Shown here piece by piece: positions 53,130-62,759 of a stretch of DNA of 64,000 nt. Both the position numbers and the translations under genes were made by a program. Each line of letters begins with the position of its first letter. Position 1 is the stretch's first letter. The DNA lies in NCBI RefSeq assembly GCF_900142925.1, contig NZ_FRCN01000004.1, forward strand, positions 310,001-374,000. The letters are read 5' to 3'. The notes under the pieces were generated by a model. It made no database searches. It was not told where the DNA came from and saw only the letters and a program-made list of their open reading frames with translations. Source of the stretch: Chitinophaga sp. CF418 (GTDB lineage Bacteria; Bacteroidota; Bacteroidia; Chitinophagales; Chitinophagaceae).

Positions 53130-53705
53130 CTAATAAGGATAGACCAGGGTATTAAAGATATTCATGGTACGTGGCAAACCCACAGCTGCAAAGCTCTCGA
53201 TCAGCTCCACACATTTCCCCAACTTTGCCATCACAATAGCCCATTCCTCATTATTCCATTTACCCAAAACAAATTCTACCTGTCGCCCGCGGGGGAAGTT
53301 ATTCCCGATACCGAAACGCAAACGTGGATACTGGTTGGTGCCCAGCAGTTCCTGGATGCTTTTCAACCCATTCTGACCGGCATCACTGCCACCAGCGCGA
53401 AGACGTATCACTTCCAATGGTAATGCCAGATCGTCTACTAATACCAGTATATTTTCCAATGGAACCTTTTCTTTGTCCATCCAGTATTTTACTGCTTTCC
53501 CGCTCAGGTTCATGTAAGTGGTGGGCTTGATAACCACAAAAATGCGCCCCTTCCACTTCACTTCAGCTACATCAGCCAGACGGTCTTCCCGGAAGCTACC
53601 TCCATGCTTTTCCACAAAAGCATCTGCAATATCAAAACCTATGTTGTGGCGTGTATGTTCGTAGTCTGCACCTATATTACCCAATCCTACTATCAGGTAC
53701 TTCAT
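53130..53705 (-). CDS. pth: Peptidyl-tRNA hydrolase
   Basis: The 191-residue protein begins KYLIVGLGNIGADYEHTRHNIGFDIADAF, with the active-site His in TRHN, then KPTTYMNLSGKAV and the C-terminal LRLRAGGSDAGQNGLKSI, RLRFGIG motifs. It releases tRNA from peptidyl-tRNA lost by stalled ribosomes. It follows rplY on the same strand, a common arrangement. A hairpin lies between them. Confidence 0.96.
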   Translation of the reverse strand: MKYLIVGLGNIGADYEHTRHNIGFDIADAFVEKHGGSFREDRLADVAEVKWKGRIFVVIKPTTYMNLSGKAVKYWMDKEKVPLENILVLVDDLALPLEVIRLRAGGSDAGQNGLKSIQELLGTNQYPRLRFGIGNNFPRGRQVEFVLGKWNNEEWAIVMAKLGKCVELIESFAAVGLPRTMNIFNTLVYPY

Positions 53706-53795
53706 CGGATTACAATTTTAATGCTAAACACTGAATTACGCCCTGTTTTTATATATAACAAAAGGAAACAGAAACGTAATGCAGGGCAAAAATAG

Positions 53796-53834
53796 AAAAA
53801 GTCCCATCCCGGACGAGCCGGAACGGGACTTTTT
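53796..53834 (-). terminator. Hairpin terminator between rplY and pth
   Basis: AAAAAGTCCC and its complement GGGACTTTTT close a long stem with GCC-rich interior and 5-base loop. It lies 23 bases past the rplY stop codon and ends in a T run on the minus strand. Confidence 0.8.
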
Positions 53835-53856
53835 GCAAAATATTCTGAAAGAAAAC

Positions 53857-54438
53857 TTATTTCTTTTTACCTTCTGCAGCTTCTTCCTGACGCAGCTGAC
53901 GAGTCATTACTACGGAAGCGATAGGAATACGCGGAGAGTTCAGGATCTCGATGTTTTCAGCAACCACATCTTCTACACGGATGTTAGCGTTCAGCTGCAG
54001 GTCGTCGATATTCACCTCGATGTTCTCACGCAGATATTTAGGCAGCGCCTTTACCTTCAGCGTCTTCATCTTTACTACCAGTTTACCACCAGCTTTAACA
54101 CCTTCGGACTGACCGGTAATTCTGATTGGCAGTGTAACAGCAACAGGCTTATCTTCTACCAGTTCCATGAAGTCGATGTGAGCCAGTTCGTCTGTAACAG
54201 TGTCAAACTGTTTGTCTTTCAATACACATTTGTAGGTCTTGCTACCTACTTTGATCTCAGCGATCTGAAAATCAGGCGTATATACCAGATCTTTGAAAGA
54301 TGTTGCCGGCGCTGAAAAACTTACGGTTTCTGCACCCCCGTAAATAACACAAGGCACTTGTCCCTCAGAACGTGCCTGGCGGGTGGCTTTTTTGCCAAAT
54401 TCGCTCCTGAGTTGTCCTTCGATTGTTATCGTTTTCAT
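53857..54438 (-). CDS. rplY: 50S ribosomal protein L25/CTC
   Basis: The 193-residue protein has the N-terminal 5S-RNA-binding L25 domain (EGQLRSEFGKKATRQARSEGQVPCVIYGG) and the C-terminal CTC extension (KTLKVKALPKYLRENIEVNIDDL), ending in a lysine-rich tail. It is usual for the rplY gene of Bacteroidota to follow prs, and here it begins 39 bases after the prs stop. Confidence 0.95.
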   Translation of the reverse strand: MKTITIEGQLRSEFGKKATRQARSEGQVPCVIYGGAETVSFSAPATSFKDLVYTPDFQIAEIKVGSKTYKCVLKDKQFDTVTDELAHIDFMELVEDKPVAVTLPIRITGQSEGVKAGGKLVVKMKTLKVKALPKYLRENIEVNIDDLQLNANIRVEDVVAENIEILNSPRIPIASVVMTRQLRQEEAAEGKKK

Positions 54439-54477
54439 TGATTAAACATTTATGATTATTATAAATAATGCTTGTTC

Positions 54478-55425
54478 TTATCCCTTCCGGTGACTATGAA
54501 CGAAGAGGTTCGTGATAGACCTGTTTTCGTGCATATTCCGGATGGCTACTGCAAAGAGGTCCGCTACACTGATCACTTTGATCTTTGGACTCTGCTGCTT
54601 CAGCGGCATTGTGTCGCAGATCACCAGCTCTTCCAGTACGGAGTTCTCAATGTTTTCGTAAGCTTTGCCACTCAATACCGGATGGGTACAAAAGGCCCTT
54701 ACACTTCTTGCGCCCTTCTCTTTCAACAGGTTAGCTGCCTTGGTCAATGTACCTGCAGTGTCGCAAATATCATCTATCAATACAATATCCCTGTCCTTCA
54801 CATCTCCTATCACCACCATGGAAGCAATTTCATTGGCACGCTTACGGTGCTTGTCGCAAATCACCATTTCGGCATTGAAATAGGCTGCTACCTCCCTTAC
54901 CCTATTGGTACTACCCACGTCGGGGGACGCAAAGGTAAGATTTTCCAGCTTTAAATTCTCAATGTAAGGGATGAAAATTGCGGAGCTGTCCAGGTGATCT
55001 ACCGGGATGTCAAAGAAACCCTGGATCTGGGGAGCATGTAAATCCATGGTTATCACACGGTTGGCTCCTGCTGAAGTTAACAGGTTGGCTACCAGTTTGG
55101 AGGCGATGGCCACCCTGGGCTTGTCCTTCCTGTCCTGCCTGGCGAAGCCAAAGTAAGGGATCACTGCAGTGATATAACCTGCTGAGGCCCTTTTCGCGGC
55201 GTCTATCATCATCAACAGCTCCATCAGGTTGTCTGAAGGAGCATTGGTACTTTGTACCAGGAAAACATAATCACCGCGGATACTTTCCATGTAGATTGGC
55301 TGGAATTCTCCATCACTGAACTTTTGAATGGTCAGCTTGCCAAGACCGTTACCGTAACGCTTTGCAATTTTCTCTGCAAGAGCCGTATTACTGTTCCCTG
55401 TGAAAATTTTTACTGATGGTTGCAT
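54478..55425 (-). CDS. prs: Ribose-phosphate pyrophosphokinase
   Basis: The 315-residue protein makes PRPP from ribose 5-phosphate and ATP. It shows FTGNSNTALAEKIAKRYG at the start, ATP-binding DLHAPQIQGFFDIP, and the PRPP loop DIVLIDDICDTAGTLTKA near residue 215. It is the first gene of the minus-strand prs-rplY-pth-FAH group. Confidence 0.97.
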   Translation of the reverse strand: MQPSVKIFTGNSNTALAEKIAKRYGNGLGKLTIQKFSDGEFQPIYMESIRGDYVFLVQSTNAPSDNLMELLMMIDAAKRASAGYITAVIPYFGFARQDRKDKPRVAIASKLVANLLTSAGANRVITMDLHAPQIQGFFDIPVDHLDSSAIFIPYIENLKLENLTFASPDVGSTNRVREVAAYFNAEMVICDKHRKRANEIASMVVIGDVKDRDIVLIDDICDTAGTLTKAANLLKEKGARSVRAFCTHPVLSGKAYENIENSVLEELVICDTMPLKQQSPKIKVISVADLFAVAIRNMHENRSITNLFVHSHRKG

Positions 55426-55644
55426 GGATTATTAGAAAGAGGTTGCAAAACTATGCTTTTTGGAGTAGCTATTCTTATTTTTTTAGTCATTGTGCACCAA
55501 GGTACACAATTCTGGTAACAACTAAATAGATAACGTGATTATTTACAATACTTTACATTCACACCTTAAGTCGTGGCTCCTTATCAGGAAGCTAATTTAA
55601 AATAAAATTGGGGGAAGTGAAAAAAACCGGAAGGAAGGAATATA

Positions 55645-55665
55645 TTTGCTAATAATTTTAGCAAA
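55645..55665. promoter_or_regulatory. Inverted repeat abutting the radC start codon
   Basis: TTTGCTAA and TTAGCAAA are separated by five bases, the last base touching the ATG. It overlaps a TAnnTTTG-like -7 element (TATATTTG at 55641-55648), so a regulator could block transcription. Confidence 0.35.
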
Positions 55666-56376
55666 ATGGAAATGGTAGTTAACCCAGCAAATCACGTTGC
55701 AATCAAGGATTGGGCGGCTGATGACCGGCCGCGGGAAAAACTGATCAATAAAGGCAGCACTGCTTTAAGCGATGCAGAGTTGTTGGCTATTCTGCTGAAT
55801 AATGGTCATAAACAAAAGTCTGCACTGTCACTGGCCCAGGAAATATTACGCCTGTCCTCCAATAATCTCGGGGAAATGGGGAAACTGAATGTACACCAGT
55901 TGAAAAAGATACAGGGCGTCGGTATCGCCAAGGCCAGTACTATTGTTGCTGCCATGGAGCTGGCACGCCGCAGGCAGGCTGGGTATATGCATGCTAAAAA
56001 GTCTGTACGAACAGGTGCGGAAGCAGCACTCTTTTTCAAACCAATATTAGGCGACTCCAACTATGAGTCATTTCATGTACTGTATCTCAACCATGCCAGC
56101 CGCGTACTAGAGCATCGCTGTATCAGTAAAGGCGGCATAACCGGCACCATCGTGGATGTCGGGCTCATTTTCAGAGCAGCAGTCGAGTTGGGCTCCACAC
56201 AAATTATGCTCTGCCACAACCATCCATCCGGCAATTTGCGCCCAAGTGCAACTGATATTCATACCACCCAAAAACTCATAAAAGCAGCTAGCTTATTTGA
56301 TATCCGCATACTGGACCACATCATAGTTTCTGAGGCCGGTTATTGCAGTATGGCAGAGGAAGGATTCATTATATAA
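55666..56376 (+). CDS. radC: RadC-family JAB/JAMM DNA repair protein
   Basis: The 236-residue protein has an N-terminal helix-hairpin-helix part (GVGIAKASTIVAAMELARRRQ) and a JAMM metal site, HNHPSGNLRPSATD, near residue 184, with the earlier Glu in the family position. The family has been called a DNA repair protein, but the true role is not settled. It ends just before the Gfo/Idh gene. The ATG at 55666 is the first of two close choices. Confidence 0.93.
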   Translation: MEMVVNPANHVAIKDWAADDRPREKLINKGSTALSDAELLAILLNNGHKQKSALSLAQEILRLSSNNLGEMGKLNVHQLKKIQGVGIAKASTIVAAMELARRRQAGYMHAKKSVRTGAEAALFFKPILGDSNYESFHVLYLNHASRVLEHRCISKGGITGTIVDVGLIFRAAVELGSTQIMLCHNHPSGNLRPSATDIHTTQKLIKAASLFDIRILDHIIVSEAGYCSMAEEGFII

Positions 56377-56438
56377 TATCTCGATATAATACTCTCTTTT
56401 TCCTTACATTCGCAATTATTTTATTATCAGATAATAAC

Positions 56439-57419
56439 ATGCTCAAAATAGGAATCTTCGGTGTGGGGCACCTGGGCAAGATACATCTATCCCAATGGGC
56501 CACTATGAAAGACGTAGAAATAGTCGGTTTTTTTGATCCAAACAATCCGAATGCCGACAGTGTAGCTCAACAGTACCAGATTCCGAGATTCACTTCCGCG
56601 GAAGAATTGATACAAGCGTCAGATGCGATAGACATCATCGCTCCTACTACACAACACTTCAAATTATGTGAACAGGCCATCCGTAACGGGAAACACATCT
56701 TCGTGGAAAAACCGATGACTAACACCATGGAAGAGGCTAAAACACTGGTAAAACTAGTGGAAGAAGCCAATATCAAGTTCCAGGTGGGCCACGTAGAACG
56801 CTTCAACCCGGCCTTCCTGGCCCTCAAAGGCCATGAGCTGAAACCTATGTTCATTGAGGTGCATCGCCTGGCTGAATTCAATCCCCGTGGAACAGATGTC
56901 AGCGTGATTCTCGACCTGATGATCCACGACATTGACATCATCCTCAGCATTGTACAATCTACCGTCAACCGCATCTCCGCCAGCGGCGTAGCTGTAATGA
57001 GCGATACACCCGATATCGCCAACGTCAGGATAGAATTCCATAATGGCTGTGTAGCGAACCTGACCTCCAGCCGCATCTCTCTGAAGAAAATGCGTAAAAT
57101 GCGCCTGTTCCAGAAAGATGCTTATATCGGTATTGACTTCCTCGACAAAAAGACCGAAATCATCAAGCTGAAAACGCCTGAAGATGAAGGACTCTTTACC
57201 CTGGATATTGAAACCAATTCCGGTAAAAAGACTATCGCTATTGATAATCCGGAGATCAAACAGGTGAATGCCATCCGCATGGAGCTGGAACTGTTCCGTG
57301 ACAGTATCCTCTTCAACAAACCTGTGCCGGTGAATGCAATTGATGGATTACAGGCAATGGAAGTTGCTCACCAGATCCTGGCGAAAATCAATAAGAGCCT
57401 GTCAGCAGACGTAGCTTAA
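56439..57419 (+). CDS. Gfo/Idh/MocA-family oxidoreductase
   Basis: The protein has 326 residues from ATG 56439 (MLKIGIFGVGHLGKIHL). The N-terminal Rossmann domain has FGVGHLG and the HIFVEKPMTNTMEEAKTLV motif with the catalytic Lys of EKP. The C-terminal sheet includes VGHVERFNPAFLAL. It would oxidise or reduce a sugar or inositol derivative with NAD(P). It follows radC closely (62 bases), and ends next to the convergent ispD gene (three bases). Confidence 0.9.
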   Translation: MLKIGIFGVGHLGKIHLSQWATMKDVEIVGFFDPNNPNADSVAQQYQIPRFTSAEELIQASDAIDIIAPTTQHFKLCEQAIRNGKHIFVEKPMTNTMEEAKTLVKLVEEANIKFQVGHVERFNPAFLALKGHELKPMFIEVHRLAEFNPRGTDVSVILDLMIHDIDIILSIVQSTVNRISASGVAVMSDTPDIANVRIEFHNGCVANLTSSRISLKKMRKMRLFQKDAYIGIDFLDKKTEIIKLKTPEDEGLFTLDIETNSGKKTIAIDNPEIKQVNAIRMELELFRDSILFNKPVPVNAIDGLQAMEVAHQILAKINKSLSADVA

Positions 57420-57422
57420 AAA

Positions 57423-58106
57423 CTATACACTCTTTTCTTTTAGTAATGCGCTGGCAATGGTCAGATCAAGCGGGCGCGTGATCTTTATATTGGCTTCTTC
57501 TCCGGGTACCAGGTGTACGCGGTGACCTTGCCGCTCTACTACTGTCGCTTCATCCGTAAACAAAGGATCATATGGTAATTCAAATGCCGGCAATAACCAT
57601 TCAGACAAAAAAGTCTGGGGGGTTTGTATGATCTTGAACTGCTCGCGGTCTACCGCTTTATTCTCCTCTCCTTCCACCTGCCGGATACTATCTTTCATAT
57701 CGATAACCGGAATAGCAATTCCTTTCGTTAAAGCAGCTTCATAACAGGTATGGATCAGTGAAGTACTGATCAGCGGACGTACGCCATCGTGTACAAACAC
57801 GACTGAGGGCGTCTTTACTTCCTGCAAACCATTCTTCACAGAATGGAAACGGGTTTCACCTCCTTTTACCAGGGTAACGTTGGCGGTTGTACTAAATTCA
57901 TGCAGCCAGGGTTCAACATATCCAAAATGTACTTCCGGCAATACCAATACAATACGGATATCACTGAAAGCTCTTACAAATGCATTCACGGTATGCCATA
58001 ATACAGGCTTTCCTGACAGCTCGAGGAACTGTTTGGGAATGGTGCTCCCCATACGGGAACCTGACCCTCCGGCAACAATGATCGCTATTTTATTACGTTG
58101 TTCCAT
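57423..58106 (-). CDS. ispD: 2-C-methyl-D-erythritol 4-phosphate cytidylyltransferase
   Basis: From the ATG at 58106 the protein has 227 residues, starting MEQRNKIAIIVAGGSGSRMGS. The cytidylyltransferase loop GGSGSRMGSTIPKQFLEL and the DGVRPLISTSLI and QTPQTF motifs are present. It makes CDP-methylerythritol in the MEP route to isoprenoids. A longer frame starts at 58139 but would read through a hairpin (58126-58155), so the shorter start is preferred. Confidence 0.93.
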   Translation of the reverse strand: MEQRNKIAIIVAGGSGSRMGSTIPKQFLELSGKPVLWHTVNAFVRAFSDIRIVLVLPEVHFGYVEPWLHEFSTTANVTLVKGGETRFHSVKNGLQEVKTPSVVFVHDGVRPLISTSLIHTCYEAALTKGIAIPVIDMKDSIRQVEGEENKAVDREQFKIIQTPQTFLSEWLLPAFELPYDPLFTDEATVVERQGHRVHLVPGEEANIKITRPLDLTIASALLKEKSV

Positions 58107-58125
58107 AAATGGCCTTACATGAATA

Positions 58126-58155
58126 GTCCTGTCCCGCATTGATACGAGACAGGAC
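58126..58155. terminator. Hairpin between queA and ispD
   Basis: GTCCTGTCCCG and CGAGACAGGAC pair with one mismatch around an 8-base loop, between queA and ispD. The T run is on the plus-strand side, so its orientation is not ideal for queA; it may instead limit antisense transcription or mark the ispD leader. Confidence 0.5.
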
Positions 58156-58177
58156 CTTTTTCAATAGTTCGTTAACC

Positions 58178-59227
<1,050 letters not shown>

Positions 59228-59318
59228 ATTACGGTATGAATAAATTTAAAGGCTGCAAAGGTATTGATTATTATACAATCTATCAAAATTGATTATAGTG
59301 AGATTCTCGTTCACGGAC

Positions 59319-61067
59319 TTACACATAAATATTTTTAGGTATAGAATTAATTAGCTGCTTTGTATATGCATGCTGTGGATTTTCATAAACTTCAGCAGCC
59401 GGCCCAGCTTCTTCAATTTGCCCTCTGTTCATCACCATCATCCGGTCGCTGATAAAACGTACAACTGACAGATCGTGAGAGATAAAGATACTGGTAAATC
59501 CGAACTCTTCCCTCAATTGCATTAACAAATTCAGGATCTGTGCCTGTATACTGACATCTAAAGCGGCGACAGACTCATCGCAAATGATAAAGGAAGGGTT
59601 CAGCGCCAGGGCACGGGCAATAACAATACGCTGCCGCTGCCCACCCGAGAACTCATGCGGATACCGGTCATAATGCTCCGGCAGCAGGTTCACCTTTTCC
59701 AGTAACTCCCTTACTTTTTCCCGGCGACTGGCTTCGTTACCATATAGGCCATGCACTTTCATTGGCTCCTGAATAGCCCTGCCGATGGTCAGACGGGGAT
59801 TGAGTGAAGAATAAGGGTCCTGGAAAATGATCTGGATATCTTTACGCAGGTCCCGCAACTCTGCAGCCGGCAAATGGGTAATGTCTTTCCCCTTGTAAAG
59901 GATACTGCCTGATGTAGGCTGCACCAGCCGCAGCAGCGTCCTGCCCAGGGTGGTTTTACCACAACCAGACTCTCCTACGAGGCCCATAGTTTCTCCTTCC
60001 CTGACATCAAAGCTGACGCCATTGACCGCTTTGGTCCAGGAGAGCACCTTTCCGAATAGGTTCTTCCTGGCCGGGAACCAGGTATGCAGATCCTTCACCT
60101 CCAGCAATGCCGGACGTTGTGATAACTGTTGTTCTCTATCGATGATAATATCCTGGGGAATCTCCAAACTGTGAACAAATGTTTTTACTTCCAGGGCTTT
60201 TTCGACAATATTGCCCCGAGGGTCGATCTCCATAAAATCGCGTGTTACAGGAAGCCTGAACAACCGCTTGTCCAGCGGCGGCCTGCAGGCCAGCAGCCCC
60301 TTGGTATAAGGATGCTTAGGGTGGGTAAACAATTCCCGTACACTGCCCTCTTCTACTATGCGACCTTTGTACATGACCGCTACCCTGTCCGCTATTTCTG
60401 CAATGACACCCAGGTCATGCGTAATAAAGATCACACTCATGCCTGTCTGGCGTTGCAATTCTTTCAGCAGTTCCAGGATGGTCTTCTGGACAGTTACGTC
60501 CAGGGCCGTAGTGGGTTCGTCGGCTATCAGCAAACGGGGCTGGCAGCTGATGGCCATGGCAATCATGACGCGTTGTTTTTGTCCGCCGGAGAGCTGGTGC
60601 GGATATCTTTCCATCAGCAATTCCGGATCCGGTAGCCGAACCTGTTTGAATAAGGCCAGGGTTTGTAGCTTTGCCTGCTCCCTGCTCATTCTTTTATGCA
60701 GGAGCAGGGTTTCCATCACCTGGTAGCCACATCTGAGCAGTGGGTTCAATGAGGTCATTGGCTCCTGGAAGATCATGGCTATTTCATTGCCCCGCCAGGA
60801 AAGTATTTCAGCCGCTGACAGGCTGACAATATCGCGCGAAGGCACTTTGCTGCCCCTTAGCTGATATAGCAGGCTCCCCCCGCTTATCTTACCGGGGTTT
60901 TGCAGTAAACGCATAAGTGATAATGCAGTCACGGATTTCCCGGAACCGGATTCACCCACAATCCCCACTATCTCACCCGGCATAATATCCAGTGAAATAT
61001 CATCGACAGCCTTTGCACTGCCAAAAGAAACCGTCAGATTCCGGATGGATAATAATGGTTGCTGCAT
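59319..61067 (-). CDS. Dual-domain oligopeptide/nickel-type ABC transporter ATPase
   Basis: The 582-residue protein is a DppD-DppF-like fusion. The first ATPase has GESGSGKS and QLSGGQKQRVMIAMA, and the second has GESGCGKT and EFSGGQRQRIVIARA, both with DEPTTALDVT or DESVAALDVS Walker B blocks. A tail after the first domain (HPKHPYTKGLLACRPPLD) matches oligopeptide-type transporters. It provides energy for peptide or related uptake; permease and binding-protein genes are not in the window. Confidence 0.93.
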   Translation of the reverse strand: MQQPLLSIRNLTVSFGSAKAVDDISLDIMPGEIVGIVGESGSGKSVTALSLMRLLQNPGKISGGSLLYQLRGSKVPSRDIVSLSAAEILSWRGNEIAMIFQEPMTSLNPLLRCGYQVMETLLLHKRMSREQAKLQTLALFKQVRLPDPELLMERYPHQLSGGQKQRVMIAMAISCQPRLLIADEPTTALDVTVQKTILELLKELQRQTGMSVIFITHDLGVIAEIADRVAVMYKGRIVEEGSVRELFTHPKHPYTKGLLACRPPLDKRLFRLPVTRDFMEIDPRGNIVEKALEVKTFVHSLEIPQDIIIDREQQLSQRPALLEVKDLHTWFPARKNLFGKVLSWTKAVNGVSFDVREGETMGLVGESGCGKTTLGRTLLRLVQPTSGSILYKGKDITHLPAAELRDLRKDIQIIFQDPYSSLNPRLTIGRAIQEPMKVHGLYGNEASRREKVRELLEKVNLLPEHYDRYPHEFSGGQRQRIVIARALALNPSFIICDESVAALDVSIQAQILNLLMQLREEFGFTSIFISHDLSVVRFISDRMMVMNRGQIEEAGPAAEVYENPQHAYTKQLINSIPKNIYV

Positions 61068-61082
61068 ATTGAGAAAGCGGTA

Positions 61083-61853
61083 TTAGAACCGCAGGTGCTT
61101 CACTGTCTGGTGACTGTTTATCAGATTTTTCAGAGAGTCAATACCGATCCGGATATGCCTTTCCACATATTCGGTGGTCACTTTCCTGTCGCTTTCCTCT
61201 GTTTTTACTCCTTCGGGGATCATCGGCTGGTCGGAAACCAACAATAAGGCGCCGGTAGGGATCTTGTTAAAGAAGCCAACAGAAAAGATGGTGGCTGTTT
61301 CCATATCGATGGCCATTGCCCTGATCTTTTCAAGATAGCGTTTAAATTCTATATCATGTTCCCATACCCTGCGGTTAGTGCTGTAGCAGGTACCTGTCCA
61401 GTAATCACAACCATATTCACGGATAGTGGTGGAGAGCACTTTTTGCAGCGCGAAGGACGGTAACGCCGGCACTTCAGCAGGGAAATAATCGTTGGAAGTA
61501 CCTTCACCCCGTATGGCAGCAATGGGGAGTATCAGATCGCCGATATTGTTCTTTTTCTTCAACCCTCCGCATTTGCCAAGGAATAACACCGCTTTCGGAT
61601 GGATAGCACTGAGCAGGTCCATTACAGTTGCAGCGCCGGGACTTCCCATTCCAAAGTTAATGATGGTGATGTCATCGGCAGTGGCACATTGCATAGGTTT
61701 TCCGGCACCTATAATTTCGGTGTTATGCCATTCCGCAAAATAAGTGAGGTAATTACTAAAGTTGGTGAGGAGGATGTGGGAACCAAAATTCTCCAGCTTT
61801 TCTCCTGTGTAGCGCGGGAGCCAGTTAGCTACAATGTCTTCTTTTGTCTTCAT
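61083..61853 (-). CDS. amn: AMP nucleosidase (short Bacteroidota type)
   Basis: From ATG 61853 the protein has 256 residues, starting MKTKEDIVANWLPRYTGEKL. It has the phosphorylase-fold motif TIINFGMGSPGAATVMDLL, the FLGKCGGL strand and the C-terminal AIDMETATIFSVGFFNKIPTGALLLVSD, with the catalytic Asp near the end. It would cleave AMP to adenine and ribose 5-phosphate. It lies 15 bases upstream of the ABC ATPase gene on the same strand. Confidence 0.88.
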   Translation of the reverse strand: MKTKEDIVANWLPRYTGEKLENFGSHILLTNFSNYLTYFAEWHNTEIIGAGKPMQCATADDITIINFGMGSPGAATVMDLLSAIHPKAVLFLGKCGGLKKKNNIGDLILPIAAIRGEGTSNDYFPAEVPALPSFALQKVLSTTIREYGCDYWTGTCYSTNRRVWEHDIEFKRYLEKIRAMAIDMETATIFSVGFFNKIPTGALLLVSDQPMIPEGVKTEESDRKVTTEYVERHIRIGIDSLKNLINSHQTVKHLRF

Positions 61854-62088
61854 AGCCTTTTGGCAAACGAATATACGGAAAAATCTCCGATCTCCGGCCC
61901 TTCCTGTAGTGTTATCCATGTGTTATGTCCTGCATATATCTATATCATACAGGCCCCTTATTGCAGCATTACAGCCCTTTTTACAGATCTGATGCAGGGA
62001 GTACAGCGCCGTTCCTATATAGATCAGGAGGATATACAGTGCCGGTATAGCTTATCCGTAAAGGGAATCTATCATTTATCTTTGTGGA

Positions 62089-62532
62089 ATGATCGCTATT
62101 GAGTTTCCGGCACCGGATTTCAAAATTGTACAGGAGAACGGCAAAACGCTCATTTTTGACCGTTTCCGTAAAAAGTATGTGGTGCTGACACCAGAGGAAT
62201 GGGTGCGGCAGAACTTTCTCAATTATTTGGTAAGCACTCTTGGCTACCCTGCTTCACTGATTGGTATAGAAAAGGAAATATACCTGGGAGAGCTACGGAA
62301 GCGTTGTGATATTGTAGTTTACAGCAGGGATATGCGCCCCTGGATGATCGTGGAATGTAAGGAAATGGATGTGCCGCTTAGCCAAACCACACTGGAACAA
62401 ATCGTCCGTTATCATATGGTATTGCCAACGGCTTACCTGGTCATTACCAATGGGGTGCATACATTCTGCTGCCAGCATATGGTGGATGCACAACAATGGC
62501 AGTTCATTGCACAGTTACCCGTGCATCTCTGA
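62089..62532 (+). CDS. Stand-alone HsdR N-terminal-like (PD-(D/E)XK) protein
   Basis: The 147-residue protein is related to the N-terminal nuclease domain of type I restriction subunit R: VLTPEEWVRQNFLNYLV near the start, then the core YLGELRKRCDIVVYSRDMRPWMIVECKEMDVPLSQ with Asp and the E-C-K triad. No HsdM, HsdS or helicase is linked. Stand-alone forms are widespread in Bacteroidota and their function is not known, so a restriction role is not claimed. Confidence 0.85.
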   Translation: MIAIEFPAPDFKIVQENGKTLIFDRFRKKYVVLTPEEWVRQNFLNYLVSTLGYPASLIGIEKEIYLGELRKRCDIVVYSRDMRPWMIVECKEMDVPLSQTTLEQIVRYHMVLPTAYLVITNGVHTFCCQHMVDAQQWQFIAQLPVHL

Positions 62533-62621
62533 TGGTATTTTAACATCGCTTGATTTCGATAGCCTGCTACATGAAGACACTCCTGCAAAACCCTGTAGTA
62601 TAGACCTTATACACATGAAGT

Positions 62622-62668
62622 AAGGGTGGATTTAAGGTGGAGATGAGGTGGACTTGAGTTGGACTTAA
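62622..62668. repeat. Degenerate tandem repeat, 11-12 base period
   Basis: Four imperfect units of an AAGGTGGA-type sequence lie side by side (AAGGGTGGATTT, AAGGTGGAGATG, AGGTGGACTTG, AGTTGGACTT). The period matches that of the CGGAGGAAGAA units in the 15.2 kb hairpin, though the sequence differs. Confidence 0.5.
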
Positions 62669-62700
62669 AACAACACTAAAAGAGAGAACATAATATAAAA

Positions 62701-62736
62701 AGAGGGTGTATCCAGCAAAGATACACCCTCTTTTGT
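62701..62736 (-). terminator. Terminator of the glutamate dehydrogenase gene
   Basis: AGAGGGTGTATC and GATACACCCTCT flank an 8-base loop. On the minus strand it is followed by a T run, 25 bases past the dehydrogenase stop codon. Confidence 0.85.
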
Positions 62737-62759
62737 AAACTTTTATATTGATACAAAGA

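Noticed and set aside
53779..54315. Plus-strand frame over rplY
   Set aside because: It lies entirely opposite rplY and starts in the hairpin region; rplY is well supported.
62089..62532. Type I restriction-modification system
   Set aside because: Only a short HsdR N-terminal-like protein is present; HsdM, HsdS and the helicase are missing.
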